In this document: positions 1-7,100 of the stretch, piece by piece | Layout: every line of letters starts with the position of its first letter | Numbering within the stretch: position 1 is the stretch's first letter | Source: Lacrimispora amygdalina | GTDB taxonomy: Bacteria; Bacillota; Clostridia; Lachnospirales; Lachnospiraceae | NCBI RefSeq assembly: GCF_003432035.1 | Contig: NZ_QOHO01000114.1 | Coordinates: forward strand, 1 to 34,855 | Direction of reading: 5' to 3' | Length of the DNA stretch: 34,855 nt | The notes under the pieces: model-generated | Database searches by the model: none | The model's input: only the letters and a program-made list of their open reading frames with translations | Told to the model about the DNA's origin: nothing | Position numbers and translations under genes: made by a program

Positions 1-70
1 TGTGGTTTAGGTAAGAGGAAAGAACGGATGAAGATATATAACAATGTGTGGTTTTGAGGGTATATGTAAT

Positions 71-86
71 AACCTTCAAAAAGGTT
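71..86 (+). other. Hairpin abutting tRNA-Asp
   Basis: A perfect 6-bp inverted repeat (AACCTT, loop CAAA, AAGGTT) ends one base before the first tRNA. It has no T-run, so it is not a terminator. It may be a processing element in a longer tRNA precursor. Nothing else is recognisable in bases 1-87; no gene or 5S rRNA end was identified. Confidence 0.4.
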
Positions 87-87
87 T

Positions 88-161
88 GGCCCGGTGGCTC
101 AGCTGGTTAGAGCGCCGCCCTGTCACGGCGGAGGTCGTGGGTTCGAATCCCATCCGGGTCG
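88..161 (+). tRNA. tRNA-Asp (GTC)
   Basis: Complete cloverleaf. Acceptor GGCCCGG pairs with CCGGGTC, the anticodon stem is CCGCC/GGCGG, and the loop CTGTCAC holds anticodon GTC at 122-124. The T-loop is TTCGAAT. The 3' CCA is not encoded. Confidence 0.97.
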
Positions 162-183
162 TTGTACAACTGAATTTGATTAT

Positions 184-256
184 GGGATCTTAGCTCAGCT
201 GGGAGAGCATCTGCCTTACAAGCAGAGGGTCATAGGTTCGAGCCCTATAGGTCCCA
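184..256 (+). tRNA. tRNA-Val (TAC)
   Basis: Acceptor GGGATCT pairs with AGGTCCC. Anticodon stem TCTGC/GCAGA encloses loop CTTACAA with TAC at 217-219. The discriminator base is A and CCA is not encoded. Confidence 0.97.
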
Positions 257-296
257 TTCTGTATGCAAGTGTTATATCATACATGAGAAGAGTTGT

Positions 297-369
297 GCCG
301 ATGTGGCTCAATTGGCAGAGCAGCTGATTTGTAATCAGCAGGTTATCGGTTCGAGTCCGATCATCGGCT
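297..369 (+). tRNA. tRNA-Thr (TGT)
   Basis: Acceptor GCCGATG pairs with CATCGGC. Anticodon stem GCTGA/TCAGC carries loop TTTGTAA, anticodon TGT. The discriminator base is T and CCA is not encoded. Confidence 0.96.
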
Positions 370-387
370 TGTATCAAAAATAAATAT

Positions 388-469
388 GGATGGGTTCCCG
401 AGTGGCCAAAGGGGGCAGACTGTAAATCTGTTATCGACGATTTCGATGGTTCGAATCCATCTCCATCCA
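388..469 (+). tRNA. tRNA-Tyr (GTA)
   Basis: A class II tRNA of 82 nt with a long variable arm. Acceptor GGATGGG pairs with TCCATCC and loop CTGTAAA gives anticodon GTA. CCA is not encoded. Confidence 0.96.
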
Positions 470-515
470 TTTAGTGATTAAAATTCTAATCACTGCATAT
501 AATATAATTGAATAA

Positions 516-589
<74 letters not shown>

Positions 590-633
590 TTTTTGTTGGT
601 ATTTTTTATGGATAATGTGTTTTTTACACATGA

Positions 634-706
<73 letters not shown>

Positions 707-709
707 TAT

Positions 710-782
710 GGGATACTAGCTCAGGTGGTAGAGCACTTGACTTTTAATCAAGTTGTCCGGGGTTCGAATCCCCGGTGTCTCA
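710..782 (+). tRNA. tRNA-Lys (TTT)
   Basis: Starts only three bases after tRNA-Phe. Acceptor GGGATAC pairs with GTGTCTC using two G-T pairs. Loop CTTTTAA carries anticodon TTT. This is the last tRNA before the terminator at 787-820. Confidence 0.96.
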
Positions 783-786
783 GGAC

Positions 787-820
787 AAGCCTTGGAACAG
801 AGATGTTTCAGGGCTTTTTT
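787..820 (+). terminator. Terminator of the tRNA array
   Basis: A 12-bp stem (787-798 with 805-816, two G-T pairs, otherwise Watson-Crick) with loop AGAGAT runs into six Ts at 815-820. It starts five bases after tRNA-Lys, so the seven tRNAs probably end here as one transcript. Confidence 0.92.
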
Positions 821-850
821 CATGTAAAAAAATATTCGATGAAAGAATTA

Positions 851-1081
851 CTATTCATCGAATTCTACAATTACATAATATCCTCTGTCGTTATGCTTGA
901 TCTCTTTTACAATTCCATGATCTGATTTAAGGCGGTCACGTCCCATATAGCATCCGGACATGGCAACTGCGGGATCTATGATATAACTGTAGCTGCTGGT
1001 ACCTTCCCTTTCGATGATCTGAACTTCATCTCCAGCGGATACAAGACCGGGGCGCTCCATTTTAAATTCTATCAGTCTCAT
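851..1081 (-). CDS. Small conserved-looking hypothetical protein
   Basis: I do not recognise this 76-residue protein. It is acidic, without signal peptide or membrane segment, and reads as a short beta-rich polypeptide: a GDEVQII segment near the N-terminus and a YYVIVEFDE C-terminus, which would suit a small SH3-like or KOW-like barrel (a guess). The ATG at 1079-1081 is chosen over the GTG nine codons upstream because AGGAGA lies about 9 nt before the ATG. A good promoter precedes it (TTTACA, 17 bp, TATAAT). It is divergent from the PLP decarboxylase gene and their -35 boxes overlap. No terminator is evident after its stop; the tRNA-array terminator lies 31 bases further and may serve both strands. 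Confidence 0.75.
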   Translation of the reverse strand: MRLIEFKMERPGLVSAGDEVQIIEREGTSSYSYIIDPAVAMSGCYMGRDRLKSDHGIVKEIKHNDRGYYVIVEFDE

Positions 1082-1111
1082 AATCGGTGTTCTCCTTCCT
1101 ATTTCCACGTT

Positions 1112-1140
1112 ATTATAACCCTGTGAGAAAAAATTGTAAA
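1112..1140 (-). promoter_or_regulatory. Promoter of the small hypothetical gene
   Basis: On the minus strand: -35 TTTACA (1135-1140), 17-bp spacer, -10 TATAAT (1112-1117). It shares five bases with the plus-strand -35 box of the divergent promoter. Confidence 0.8.
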
Positions 1141-1162
1141 GATGTGATAAGAATGATATACT
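1134..1162 (+). promoter_or_regulatory. Promoter of the decarboxylase-gmk transcript
   Basis: -35 TTGTAA (1134-1139), 17-bp spacer, -10 TATACT (1157-1162). The start point would be near 1169, giving a leader of about 50 nt. Confidence 0.75.
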
Positions 1163-1219
1163 AAAAGAGCTGATTTATTAAAACCGATCAGTGAGTCATT
1201 AAGAGAGGCGGTTCGTGAA

Positions 1220-2698
1220 GTGAGTCAAAAAACGGATCTAATAGAGCGACTAAAGAAATATGGAAATTCAGATTTTTATCCGTTTCATATGCCAGGGCAT
1301 AAGAGGCAATGGAAAGAATCGTTTAGTAAGAAATTTACCAATCCTTTTACTATTGACATTACGGAGATTGATGGATTTGATAATCTGCATCATCCTCAGG
1401 GAATATTAAGGGAGTCCATGGAATGGGCTGCGAAGGTATACAATAGCGACAGGACTTATTATCTTGTGAATGGAAGCAGCTGCGGGATATTAAGTGCCAT
1501 AAGCGGCACGGTATCCAGAGACGGCACTATTTTAATGAGCAGAAATTGCCACAAGTCTGCTTACCATGGAGTTTTCCTCAATGATTTAAAAGTAGAATAT
1601 ATTTATCCACAATTGATTGGAGGATTTGGCCTCCAAGGTGGAATACTTCCTGAAGAGATGGAAAAAATGTTGAAAAACCATCCGGAAGTGGAAGCTGTGC
1701 TTGTAGTATCGCCGACTTATGATGGGATAGTATCGGATGTCAGGATGCTTGCAAGTATAGTTCATAAATTTGATTTGCCTTTAATTGTTGATGAGGCCCA
1801 CGGGGCACATTTCTCTTTTGGAAAAGGGGAAGGCTTTCCTGTCTCTGCCCTGGAACTGGGTGCGGATGTGGTAATTCAGAGTTTACATAAGACGCTTCCT
1901 TCTCTTACACAAACGGCAGTCATGCATGTAAAGAGTGGATATGTAAATTTGGACAGGCTGGACCGGTACGTGCATATGTATCAGACAAGCAGTCCTTCTT
2001 ATGTTCTGTTAGCCTCTGTAGATAACTGTATCGGGTTTATGGATGATCAGGGACGGGGCTGTATGAAAGAGTTTTTTGAGAAAATAATGGGATTACGGGA
2101 GAGGCTGAAGGAGCTTTCTTATTTAAAGATTCTGAATGAAGAGGTGAAAGGGCAGTCTGGCGTATATGATGTTGATCTATCGAAACTGATAATATCTACA
2201 AGAGAATCCAGTCTTACAGGAGCTGAACTGAACTGTTTATTAAGGGAAGAGTATCATTTGGAAATGGAGATGTGCGGTCCTGATTATGTAACGGCGATTT
2301 TGACCCTGGCTGATACGAAAGAAGGCTTTGAAAGGCTTTCTGAGGCATTGTTGGATATAGATTCCCGGGCAGGGAAAGAGACCAGGGTATACTCAGGCAG
2401 TATTAATAAAGCTGAAGAGTATGGTGATTTTAAGGTCAGACCGGAATGCCGGGTTACCATAGCACAGGGAATGGATTCATGTAGAAGGAGAGTACCTTTA
2501 AAAGATGCAGCAGATCGAGTTTCGGCGGAATTTGTTTATATCTATCCACCGGGGATTCCGATTATTGCCCCCGGTGAGGTCTTAAAAAAGGAATTGGTCG
2601 ATCTGATTATAGAATATAAGGATATGGAGCTTCCTGTGCAGGGGTTGGAAGATGAAAATGCGGAGTATATTTACATTATGGACGAAGCAGTTAAATAA
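1220..2698 (+). CDS. Orn/Lys/Arg decarboxylase family protein (YaaO-like)
   Basis: A 492-residue fold-type I PLP enzyme of the major-domain Orn/Lys/Arg decarboxylase family, the size of the short Bacillus YaaO/SpeA type. Family marks are HMPGHKR near residues 23-29, DEAHGAH at 191-197, and SLHK at 221-224, where K224 should form the PLP Schiff base. The C-terminal domain carries YPPGIP. It would decarboxylate a basic amino acid to a polyamine precursor in the cytosol; the substrate cannot be read from sequence. The GTG start is taken because no in-frame ATG lies near it and a purine-rich GAGAGGCGG precedes it. The gmk-like gene follows after 20 bases, as yaaO precedes tmk in Bacillus. Confidence 0.9.
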   Translation: MSQKTDLIERLKKYGNSDFYPFHMPGHKRQWKESFSKKFTNPFTIDITEIDGFDNLHHPQGILRESMEWAAKVYNSDRTYYLVNGSSCGILSAISGTVSRDGTILMSRNCHKSAYHGVFLNDLKVEYIYPQLIGGFGLQGGILPEEMEKMLKNHPEVEAVLVVSPTYDGIVSDVRMLASIVHKFDLPLIVDEAHGAHFSFGKGEGFPVSALELGADVVIQSLHKTLPSLTQTAVMHVKSGYVNLDRLDRYVHMYQTSSPSYVLLASVDNCIGFMDDQGRGCMKEFFEKIMGLRERLKELSYLKILNEEVKGQSGVYDVDLSKLIISTRESSLTGAELNCLLREEYHLEMEMCGPDYVTAILTLADTKEGFERLSEALLDIDSRAGKETRVYSGSINKAEEYGDFKVRPECRVTIAQGMDSCRRRVPLKDAADRVSAEFVYIYPPGIPIIAPGEVLKKELVDLIIEYKDMELPVQGLEDENAEYIYIMDEAVK

Positions 2699-2718
2699 TT
2701 AAATTGGAGTAGTGAGCG

Positions 2719-3306
2719 ATGAGCAGGATATTTTATATTATGGGTAAAAGTGCTTCCGGGAAGGATACTATTTATAAAAAACTTCCGGAGAGAATTCCAG
2801 TTTTAAAAACAATTATACCATATACAACAAGACCGATTCGGGATGGGGAAGTAAACGGGGTGGAATATTTCTTTACAAACAGGGAAGAGTTGGAACAATT
2901 CCGGAAAGAAGAAAAATTGATTGAAGAACGTACTTACGAAACCATATATGGACCATGGAGTTATTTTACCGTAGACGATGGGCAGTTTGACCGGTCGGGT
3001 CATGGAATTTATCTTATGATAGGAACGCTGGAGTCTTATGAGAGAACCAGGGATTATTTCGGGAATGAGTATCTGTACCCTATTTATATAGAGGTCGATG
3101 ACAGAGAGCGCTTGCTGCGTTCAATAGAAAGAGAAAGATGCCAGGAAGTGCCTAAATATAAAGAAGTATGCAGAAGATTTCTTGCGGATGAAGAGGATTT
3201 TAAGGAAGAAAATCTCCTTCGATGCGGCATTGAAGTGCGTTTTCGAAATGATGAGCTGGGACACTGCCTGGATGAGATTACAGAACAAATTAAAAAGAAT
3301 ATATAA
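2719..3306 (+). CDS. Guanylate kinase-like nucleotide kinase
   Basis: A 195-residue P-loop kinase with guanylate kinase-like sequence. The P-loop is GKSASGKD at residues 9-16, and a TTRPIRDGEVNGVEYFF stretch matches the GMP-binding segment of Gmk. Two things are unusual: Asp16 follows the P-loop lysine where Gmk normally has Ser or Thr, and the protein occupies the slot held by thymidylate kinase (tmk) in Bacillus. It may be a paralogue rather than the essential Gmk, so no symbol is given. An SD (TGGAG) precedes the ATG. It is probably cotranscribed with the upstream decarboxylase and ends at the bidirectional terminator at 3312-3347. Confidence 0.85.
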   Translation: MSRIFYIMGKSASGKDTIYKKLPERIPVLKTIIPYTTRPIRDGEVNGVEYFFTNREELEQFRKEEKLIEERTYETIYGPWSYFTVDDGQFDRSGHGIYLMIGTLESYERTRDYFGNEYLYPIYIEVDDRERLLRSIERERCQEVPKYKEVCRRFLADEEDFKEENLLRCGIEVRFRNDELGHCLDEITEQIKKNI

Positions 3307-3311
3307 ATAGT

Positions 3312-3347
3312 AAAAAGCTCTCTGAAGTTATTATCAGAGAGCTTTTT
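3312..3347. terminator. Bidirectional terminator between gmk-like and rbsC-like genes
   Basis: A perfect 14-bp inverted repeat (3312-3325 with 3334-3347), arms AAAAAGCTCTCTGA and its complement, with an 8-nt loop. It begins and ends with five A/T, so it has a T-run on both strands. It lies between the convergent gene ends at 3306 and 3353 and serves both. Confidence 0.93.
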
Positions 3348-3352
3348 CATAC

Positions 3353-4354
3353 TTATTTTGCCGCCAGTCTTCTGGCCTTTGCTTCCATGCGGGATCTTGT
3401 TACATCAATAAATACAGCTGCGATAATAACCATACCGATGACGATATATTGAACGGAGCTGGAAGTATTGAGAAGTGTCAGACCGTTACGTATGGTTGAG
3501 ATCATCAGTGCGCCGATTAATGTTCCCCAGATTGTTCCCTTTCCTCCCATGAAGGAGGCACCACCTATAATACATGCTGCAATGGCATCTGTATCATAGG
3601 GAGATATGGCTGCAGATGGATTTGCCACTGCAGAACGTCCTACGATTACCAGACCGGCAATCGCACACATAAAGCCGGATAAGCTGTAAACAAAGATCAG
3701 AACGTTGTCTGAATTAATGCCTGATAAGCGGGCGGCTTCCGGATTTCCGCCTACGCAGTAGATCATTCGGCCCAGTGCTGTTTTATTTAAAAAGAAATGG
3801 TACACTCCATAAATCAATATAAGAACTACAAAACACAGAGGGATTCCGGAAAATCCATCGGCTGATTTGAACAGGTTGGAGGAGCCTAAAAATGTAACGC
3901 CTGCGGGAAAGTCGGAGATGGTTTTTGTTGCTACGACTAAAAGAGCAAGGCCGCAAAGTACATTTTTCATACCCAGAGTCGATACAAAGGGATGAGGAAG
4001 ATGCATTTTTGTCAACAGAAGTCCATTCAAAAAACCAACACAAAGTCCGGTGATGATACAGGCCAGTATCAGGATAAATGGATTTGTGATTCCCAGTGAA
4101 TTTTTGAGCATACCCATTACACAGGCACACAATATGGCATTTGCGCCTACAGACAGATCGATGCCTGCGGTAATCAGTACAACCAGCATGGCTGCGGAGA
4201 TGAGGCCGTTAACCGCCGTCTGTCTTAAGATATTCATCATGTTATTCATTGTTAGAAATTTATCTGTTGCCATTGACAGAATCATAAACAACAGGATCAG
4301 TGCCAACAGCGGAGCTGCCTTACTGACTATGTCTTTCATTTTTTTTGTTTTCAT
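3353..4354 (-). CDS. Sugar ABC transporter permease (RbsC family)
   Basis: A 333-residue, very hydrophobic membrane protein of the BPD_transp_2 family (RbsC/XylH/AraH type), the channel subunit of a type-II-like pentose/hexose importer. Recognisable are a conserved GIDLSVG segment near the end of the second membrane helix, GGNPEAARLSGI (the cytoplasmic coupling loop contacting the ATPase), and GGASFMGGKGT near the C-terminus. Its ATG overlaps the stop of the ATPase gene in an ATGA, implying translational coupling. It is the last gene of the SBP-ATPase-permease operon, ending just before the terminator at 3312-3347. Substrate is unknown; ribose, xylose or galactofuranose-type sugars are typical of the family. 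Confidence 0.93.
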   Translation of the reverse strand: MKTKKMKDIVSKAAPLLALILLFMILSMATDKFLTMNNMMNILRQTAVNGLISAAMLVVLITAGIDLSVGANAILCACVMGMLKNSLGITNPFILILACIITGLCVGFLNGLLLTKMHLPHPFVSTLGMKNVLCGLALLVVATKTISDFPAGVTFLGSSNLFKSADGFSGIPLCFVVLILIYGVYHFFLNKTALGRMIYCVGGNPEAARLSGINSDNVLIFVYSLSGFMCAIAGLVIVGRSAVANPSAAISPYDTDAIAACIIGGASFMGGKGTIWGTLIGALMISTIRNGLTLLNTSSSVQYIVIGMVIIAAVFIDVTRSRMEAKARRLAAK

Positions 4355-5850
4355 TGTATAGCACCTCCCCAGGCAGCTTTCATAATCGTTTCCTGATTCA
4401 GTAAATCACTTTCTCTTGAAAGCTCGCCCATGATTTTTCCTTCTCTCATTATAATGACTCTGTCACTCATTCCGATAATTTCAGGCAGTTCAGAGGAAAT
4501 CATAATCACACATTTACCAGCTTTTATTAAGTTGTTCATGATGTTATAAACTTCAACTTTTGCACCTACGTCAATGCCTCTGGTGGGTTCGTCAAAGATA
4601 TATATATCTGCATTGGTATTAATCCATTTGCCGATTACTACTTTCTGCTGATTTCCTCCGGACAGCTGCCCAACTGCTTCTTTTGAATCTGATATTTTAA
4701 TTTTTAAACCGTCTACATTCTCTCCGGTTAGCTGGTCTATGTGTTTCTCATCCAGAAAGAGTCCTTTTTTACATTTTTTCATGGAACTGAGAATGAGATT
4801 GGTACGTACAGACTGGGTCAGAACAAGGCCCTGGCCTTTCCGGTCCTCTGTTAAAAATGCGATGCCCTGGCGGATTGCGTCCTTTGGAGACTTTATGGTG
4901 GCAGGTTTTTCATTAATATAAATAGTTCCGGAATCGTGATTGTCAGCACCGAATATGGCACGGAACGTTTCTGTACGTCCGGCTCCTACCAGGCCGGCAA
5001 AACCAAGAATTTCTCCATAGTTGGCATGGAAACTCACGTCCTTTAAAACTCCGGTTGAATTTAAATGTTCCACTCTTAAGGCTTCTCTGCCTCTGGTTGT
5101 CTCCATCTTTGGGTATTGGTTATCCAGAGTTCTTCCTACCATGGCGGAGATCAGAGAGTCATTGTCCATCTCTGAAATGTCCTTTGTAAGGATATGCTCT
5201 CCATCTCTCATAACTGTTACCCGGTCGCATAATTCGAAGAGTTCTTCAAGCTTGTGGGAAACAAACAGGATGGATATCCCTTTTTCCTTTAATGAGCGGA
5301 TGGTTTTCATTAATTGGGCAACCTCTTTTTCTCCAAGACTGGAGGTGGGTTCATCCATAATGATCAGCTTTGCATCAATTAAAACAGCCTTTGCTATCTC
5401 AACCATCTGCTGTATTCCCATCCCATAGGAACCACATTCTTTCTTTACATCAATATCCTGTCCCAGTGACAGCATCACATCATGTGCTCTCTCATGCATC
5501 TTGTCATATTCCAGGAACGGGCTGTTCTTCTTTTTCAGCGCTTTATTAATAAATATATTATCTGTCACTGATAGAAGGCGTACAATATTAAGTTCCTGGT
5601 AAACACATGCTATTCCATGGGCGGCAGCCTCCCTGGGATTTTTAAAGGAGACTTCTTTTCCATCCATGATGAGAGTACCTTCCTCCGGGGTATACACCCC
5701 GGTCAGTACTTTAATCAGTGTGGATTTTCCGGCACCATTTTCACCGATCAGTCCATGAATTTCACCTGGTTTAATATCCAGTGACATATTGCGCAGAGCC
5801 ACAACTCCCGGGAAGCGTTTCGTCACATGTTTCAGTTCCATTAAGCTCAT
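4351..5850 (-). CDS. Sugar ABC transporter ATP-binding protein (RbsA family)
   Basis: A 499-residue tandem ABC ATPase. The N-terminal domain has intact Walker A (GENGAGKST), a YQE Q-loop, Walker B followed by DEPT, and the SHK switch histidine. The C-terminal domain has LSGGNQQ and FDEPTRGID but a degenerate P-loop (GLVGAGRTE), which is normal for RbsA/MglA/XylG proteins where only one site hydrolyses ATP. The start at 5850 is preceded by AAAGGG about 10 nt upstream. It powers the RbsC-type permease, with which it overlaps by 4 bases, and follows the lipoprotein gene by 34 bases. It is a useful intact comparison for the dead homologue at 7101-8453. Confidence 0.96.
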   Translation of the reverse strand: MSLMELKHVTKRFPGVVALRNMSLDIKPGEIHGLIGENGAGKSTLIKVLTGVYTPEEGTLIMDGKEVSFKNPREAAAHGIACVYQELNIVRLLSVTDNIFINKALKKKNSPFLEYDKMHERAHDVMLSLGQDIDVKKECGSYGMGIQQMVEIAKAVLIDAKLIIMDEPTSSLGEKEVAQLMKTIRSLKEKGISILFVSHKLEELFELCDRVTVMRDGEHILTKDISEMDNDSLISAMVGRTLDNQYPKMETTRGREALRVEHLNSTGVLKDVSFHANYGEILGFAGLVGAGRTETFRAIFGADNHDSGTIYINEKPATIKSPKDAIRQGIAFLTEDRKGQGLVLTQSVRTNLILSSMKKCKKGLFLDEKHIDQLTGENVDGLKIKISDSKEAVGQLSGGNQQKVVIGKWINTNADIYIFDEPTRGIDVGAKVEVYNIMNNLIKAGKCVIMISSELPEIIGMSDRVIIMREGKIMGELSRESDLLNQETIMKAAWGGAIQ

Positions 5851-5884
5851 AGCAGTTCAACCCTTTCTGTTTCTTACAAGCAGG

Positions 5885-6889
5885 TTATTTTAAATAGCCT
5901 TTCAGTTTTTCTAAATATTCTTTTGCATTATCGGAGGAAATAACTTCACAGCCGGTATCAACAAAGGATTTCACAGTCTCACCCTTTACTGATTTGACTG
6001 CAGTTTCTACTGCTTTATAACCCATAGTATAGGCAGACTGAGCACAGGTAGCGGAAATGGTTCCGTCAATTATATTCTGAACACCGCTCTGATTTCCATC
6101 AAATCCAACAATTACTACATCTTTTAAACCGCTTTGTTTGCAGGCGGTTGCAGCTCCTGCAGCAGTATCATCGTTATGACATAAAACAATCTGAATGTCA
6201 CCGCTCTGGGCAGTAATCATATTTTCCATAACATTGGCAGCGGTATCAGGATTTGACTGGGCATATTGTACGGAAACAATCTCTATTCCGTTTTCTTCCA
6301 TAGCCCGGGTGTAACCGGCCTGTCTGGCATCACTGGTTGCGTTTCCTTCAACACCGCCGATAATAACTGCTTTTGTTCCTTTACCGGCTTTTTCTGCAGC
6401 AAATAATCCGCCCTGATAGGCTGCTTTGTCATTACCGGTTCCCACAAAGGCTACTTTTCCAGGAATCTCAGCATCTGTATCAACGGTAATCACTGGAATC
6501 TTTACATCACCGATTACGCTGGCAACTGATTCTGACTGGAGGGGAGAAATTACAAAGGCATCGATTCCTCCGGCAAGCATGGTTTCAATCATATTGTTCT
6601 GTTCGTCGTATGCGGTTTCTGAAGCAGGTCCCTGAAGATCAACACTAACGCCTAAATCCTTTGAGGCTGCATTTACTCCTGCAGCTACATAGCTCCAGTA
6701 TTCGCTGGACAGTGTTTTTAAGATTACACCAACTTTGATGTCTCCTGTAGAAGCGGAAGCAGAAGCAGAAGCTGAGGTCGTGGCAGCTTCGCTGCTGGCT
6801 GCCGGAGTATCTGCTTTTTTCCCTGCGCAGCCGGTAGCAGATACCAGCAGGGCAGATACTAACATCATGGATAAGATTCTTTTTTTCAT
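5885..6889 (-). CDS. Sugar-binding lipoprotein (RbsB-like, Peripla_BP_4)
   Basis: A 334-residue solute-binding protein of the RbsB/XylF group. A lipoprotein signal peptide is clear: MKKR start, hydrophobic core, lipobox ATGC with lipidated Cys21. A low-complexity Ser/Ala linker (about residues 30-48) tethers the binding domain, which has the family's IKVGVILKT-like opening and a VDTD segment. It should capture a sugar or related ligand (possibly an autoinducer-type furanose) and pass it to the RbsC/RbsA-like pair encoded downstream. It has its own promoter (6916-6943) and a strong SD (AAAGGAG). Expression control by the neighbouring response regulator is plausible but not shown. Confidence 0.95.
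   Translation of the reverse strand: MKKRILSMMLVSALLVSATGCAGKKADTPAASSEAATTSASASASASTGDIKVGVILKTLSSEYWSYVAAGVNAASKDLGVSVDLQGPASETAYDEQNNMIETMLAGGIDAFVISPLQSESVASVIGDVKIPVITVDTDAEIPGKVAFVGTGNDKAAYQGGLFAAEKAGKGTKAVIIGGVEGNATSDARQAGYTRAMEENGIEIVSVQYAQSNPDTAANVMENMITAQSGDIQIVLCHNDDTAAGAATACKQSGLKDVVIVGFDGNQSGVQNIIDGTISATCAQSAYTMGYKAVETAVKSVKGETVKSFVDTGCEVISSDNAKEYLEKLKGYLK
6750..6773 (-). repeat. Hexamer repeat in the lipoprotein linker
   Basis: Four tandem copies of GAAGCN (plus-strand reading) encode the Ser-Ala repeats of the linker. Loss or gain of a unit would keep the frame and alter linker length by two residues. Confidence 0.7.
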
Positions 6890-6915
6890 GTTTTTAATCT
6901 CCTTTCACAACACGT

Positions 6916-6943
6916 ATTATACAAGTTGCATAAAATGATTCAA
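6916..6943 (-). promoter_or_regulatory. Promoter of the rbsB-rbsA-rbsC-like operon
   Basis: Minus strand: -35 TTGAAT (6938-6943), 16-bp spacer, -10 TATAAT (6916-6921), about 27 bases before the lipoprotein ATG. Confidence 0.7.
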
Positions 6944-6982
6944 TGTAATTACTATTTTATAGACAAAAACACAATAAAACAA

Positions 6983-6991
6983 TGGTATAAT
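6983..6991 (+). promoter_or_regulatory. Extended -10 promoter candidate (plus strand)
   Basis: TGGTATAAT is a consensus extended -10 element. No good -35 box is seen at the right distance. It points away from rbsB and towards the terminator hairpin at 7042-7070, so a transcript from it would be short and noncoding. Confidence 0.45.
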
Positions 6992-6997
6992 TTGCGC

Positions 6998-7070
6998 TGT
7001 AAGGGGGTAGATGTTTCGATATCTTACGAAATGCGAGATGAAAAAAAGCCTGACAGAATTAGGCTTTTTT
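6998..7070 (+). ncRNA. Candidate small RNA (about 70 nt)
   Basis: A predicted transcript from the extended -10 at 6983-6991 to the terminator at 7042-7070. The body contains complementary segments (GTAAG near 6999-7003 with CTTAC near 7022-7026, and AGAT with ATCT closer in) able to form a hairpin. No ORF of note lies inside. It matches no RNA family I know. The evidence is only the promoter-hairpin-terminator arrangement. Confidence 0.3.
7042..7070. terminator. Terminator of the regulator operon
   Basis: A perfect 10-bp stem (AAAAAAGCCT with AGGCTTTTTT) and a 9-nt loop. On the minus strand it follows the dead ABC ATPase gene by about 30 bases and has a seven-T tract, so it ends the response regulator-kinase-ATPase operon. 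On the plus strand it could end the candidate small RNA. Confidence 0.88.
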
Positions 7071-7100
7071 ATTGAATAAGACATTGAGAAACGGGAAACG

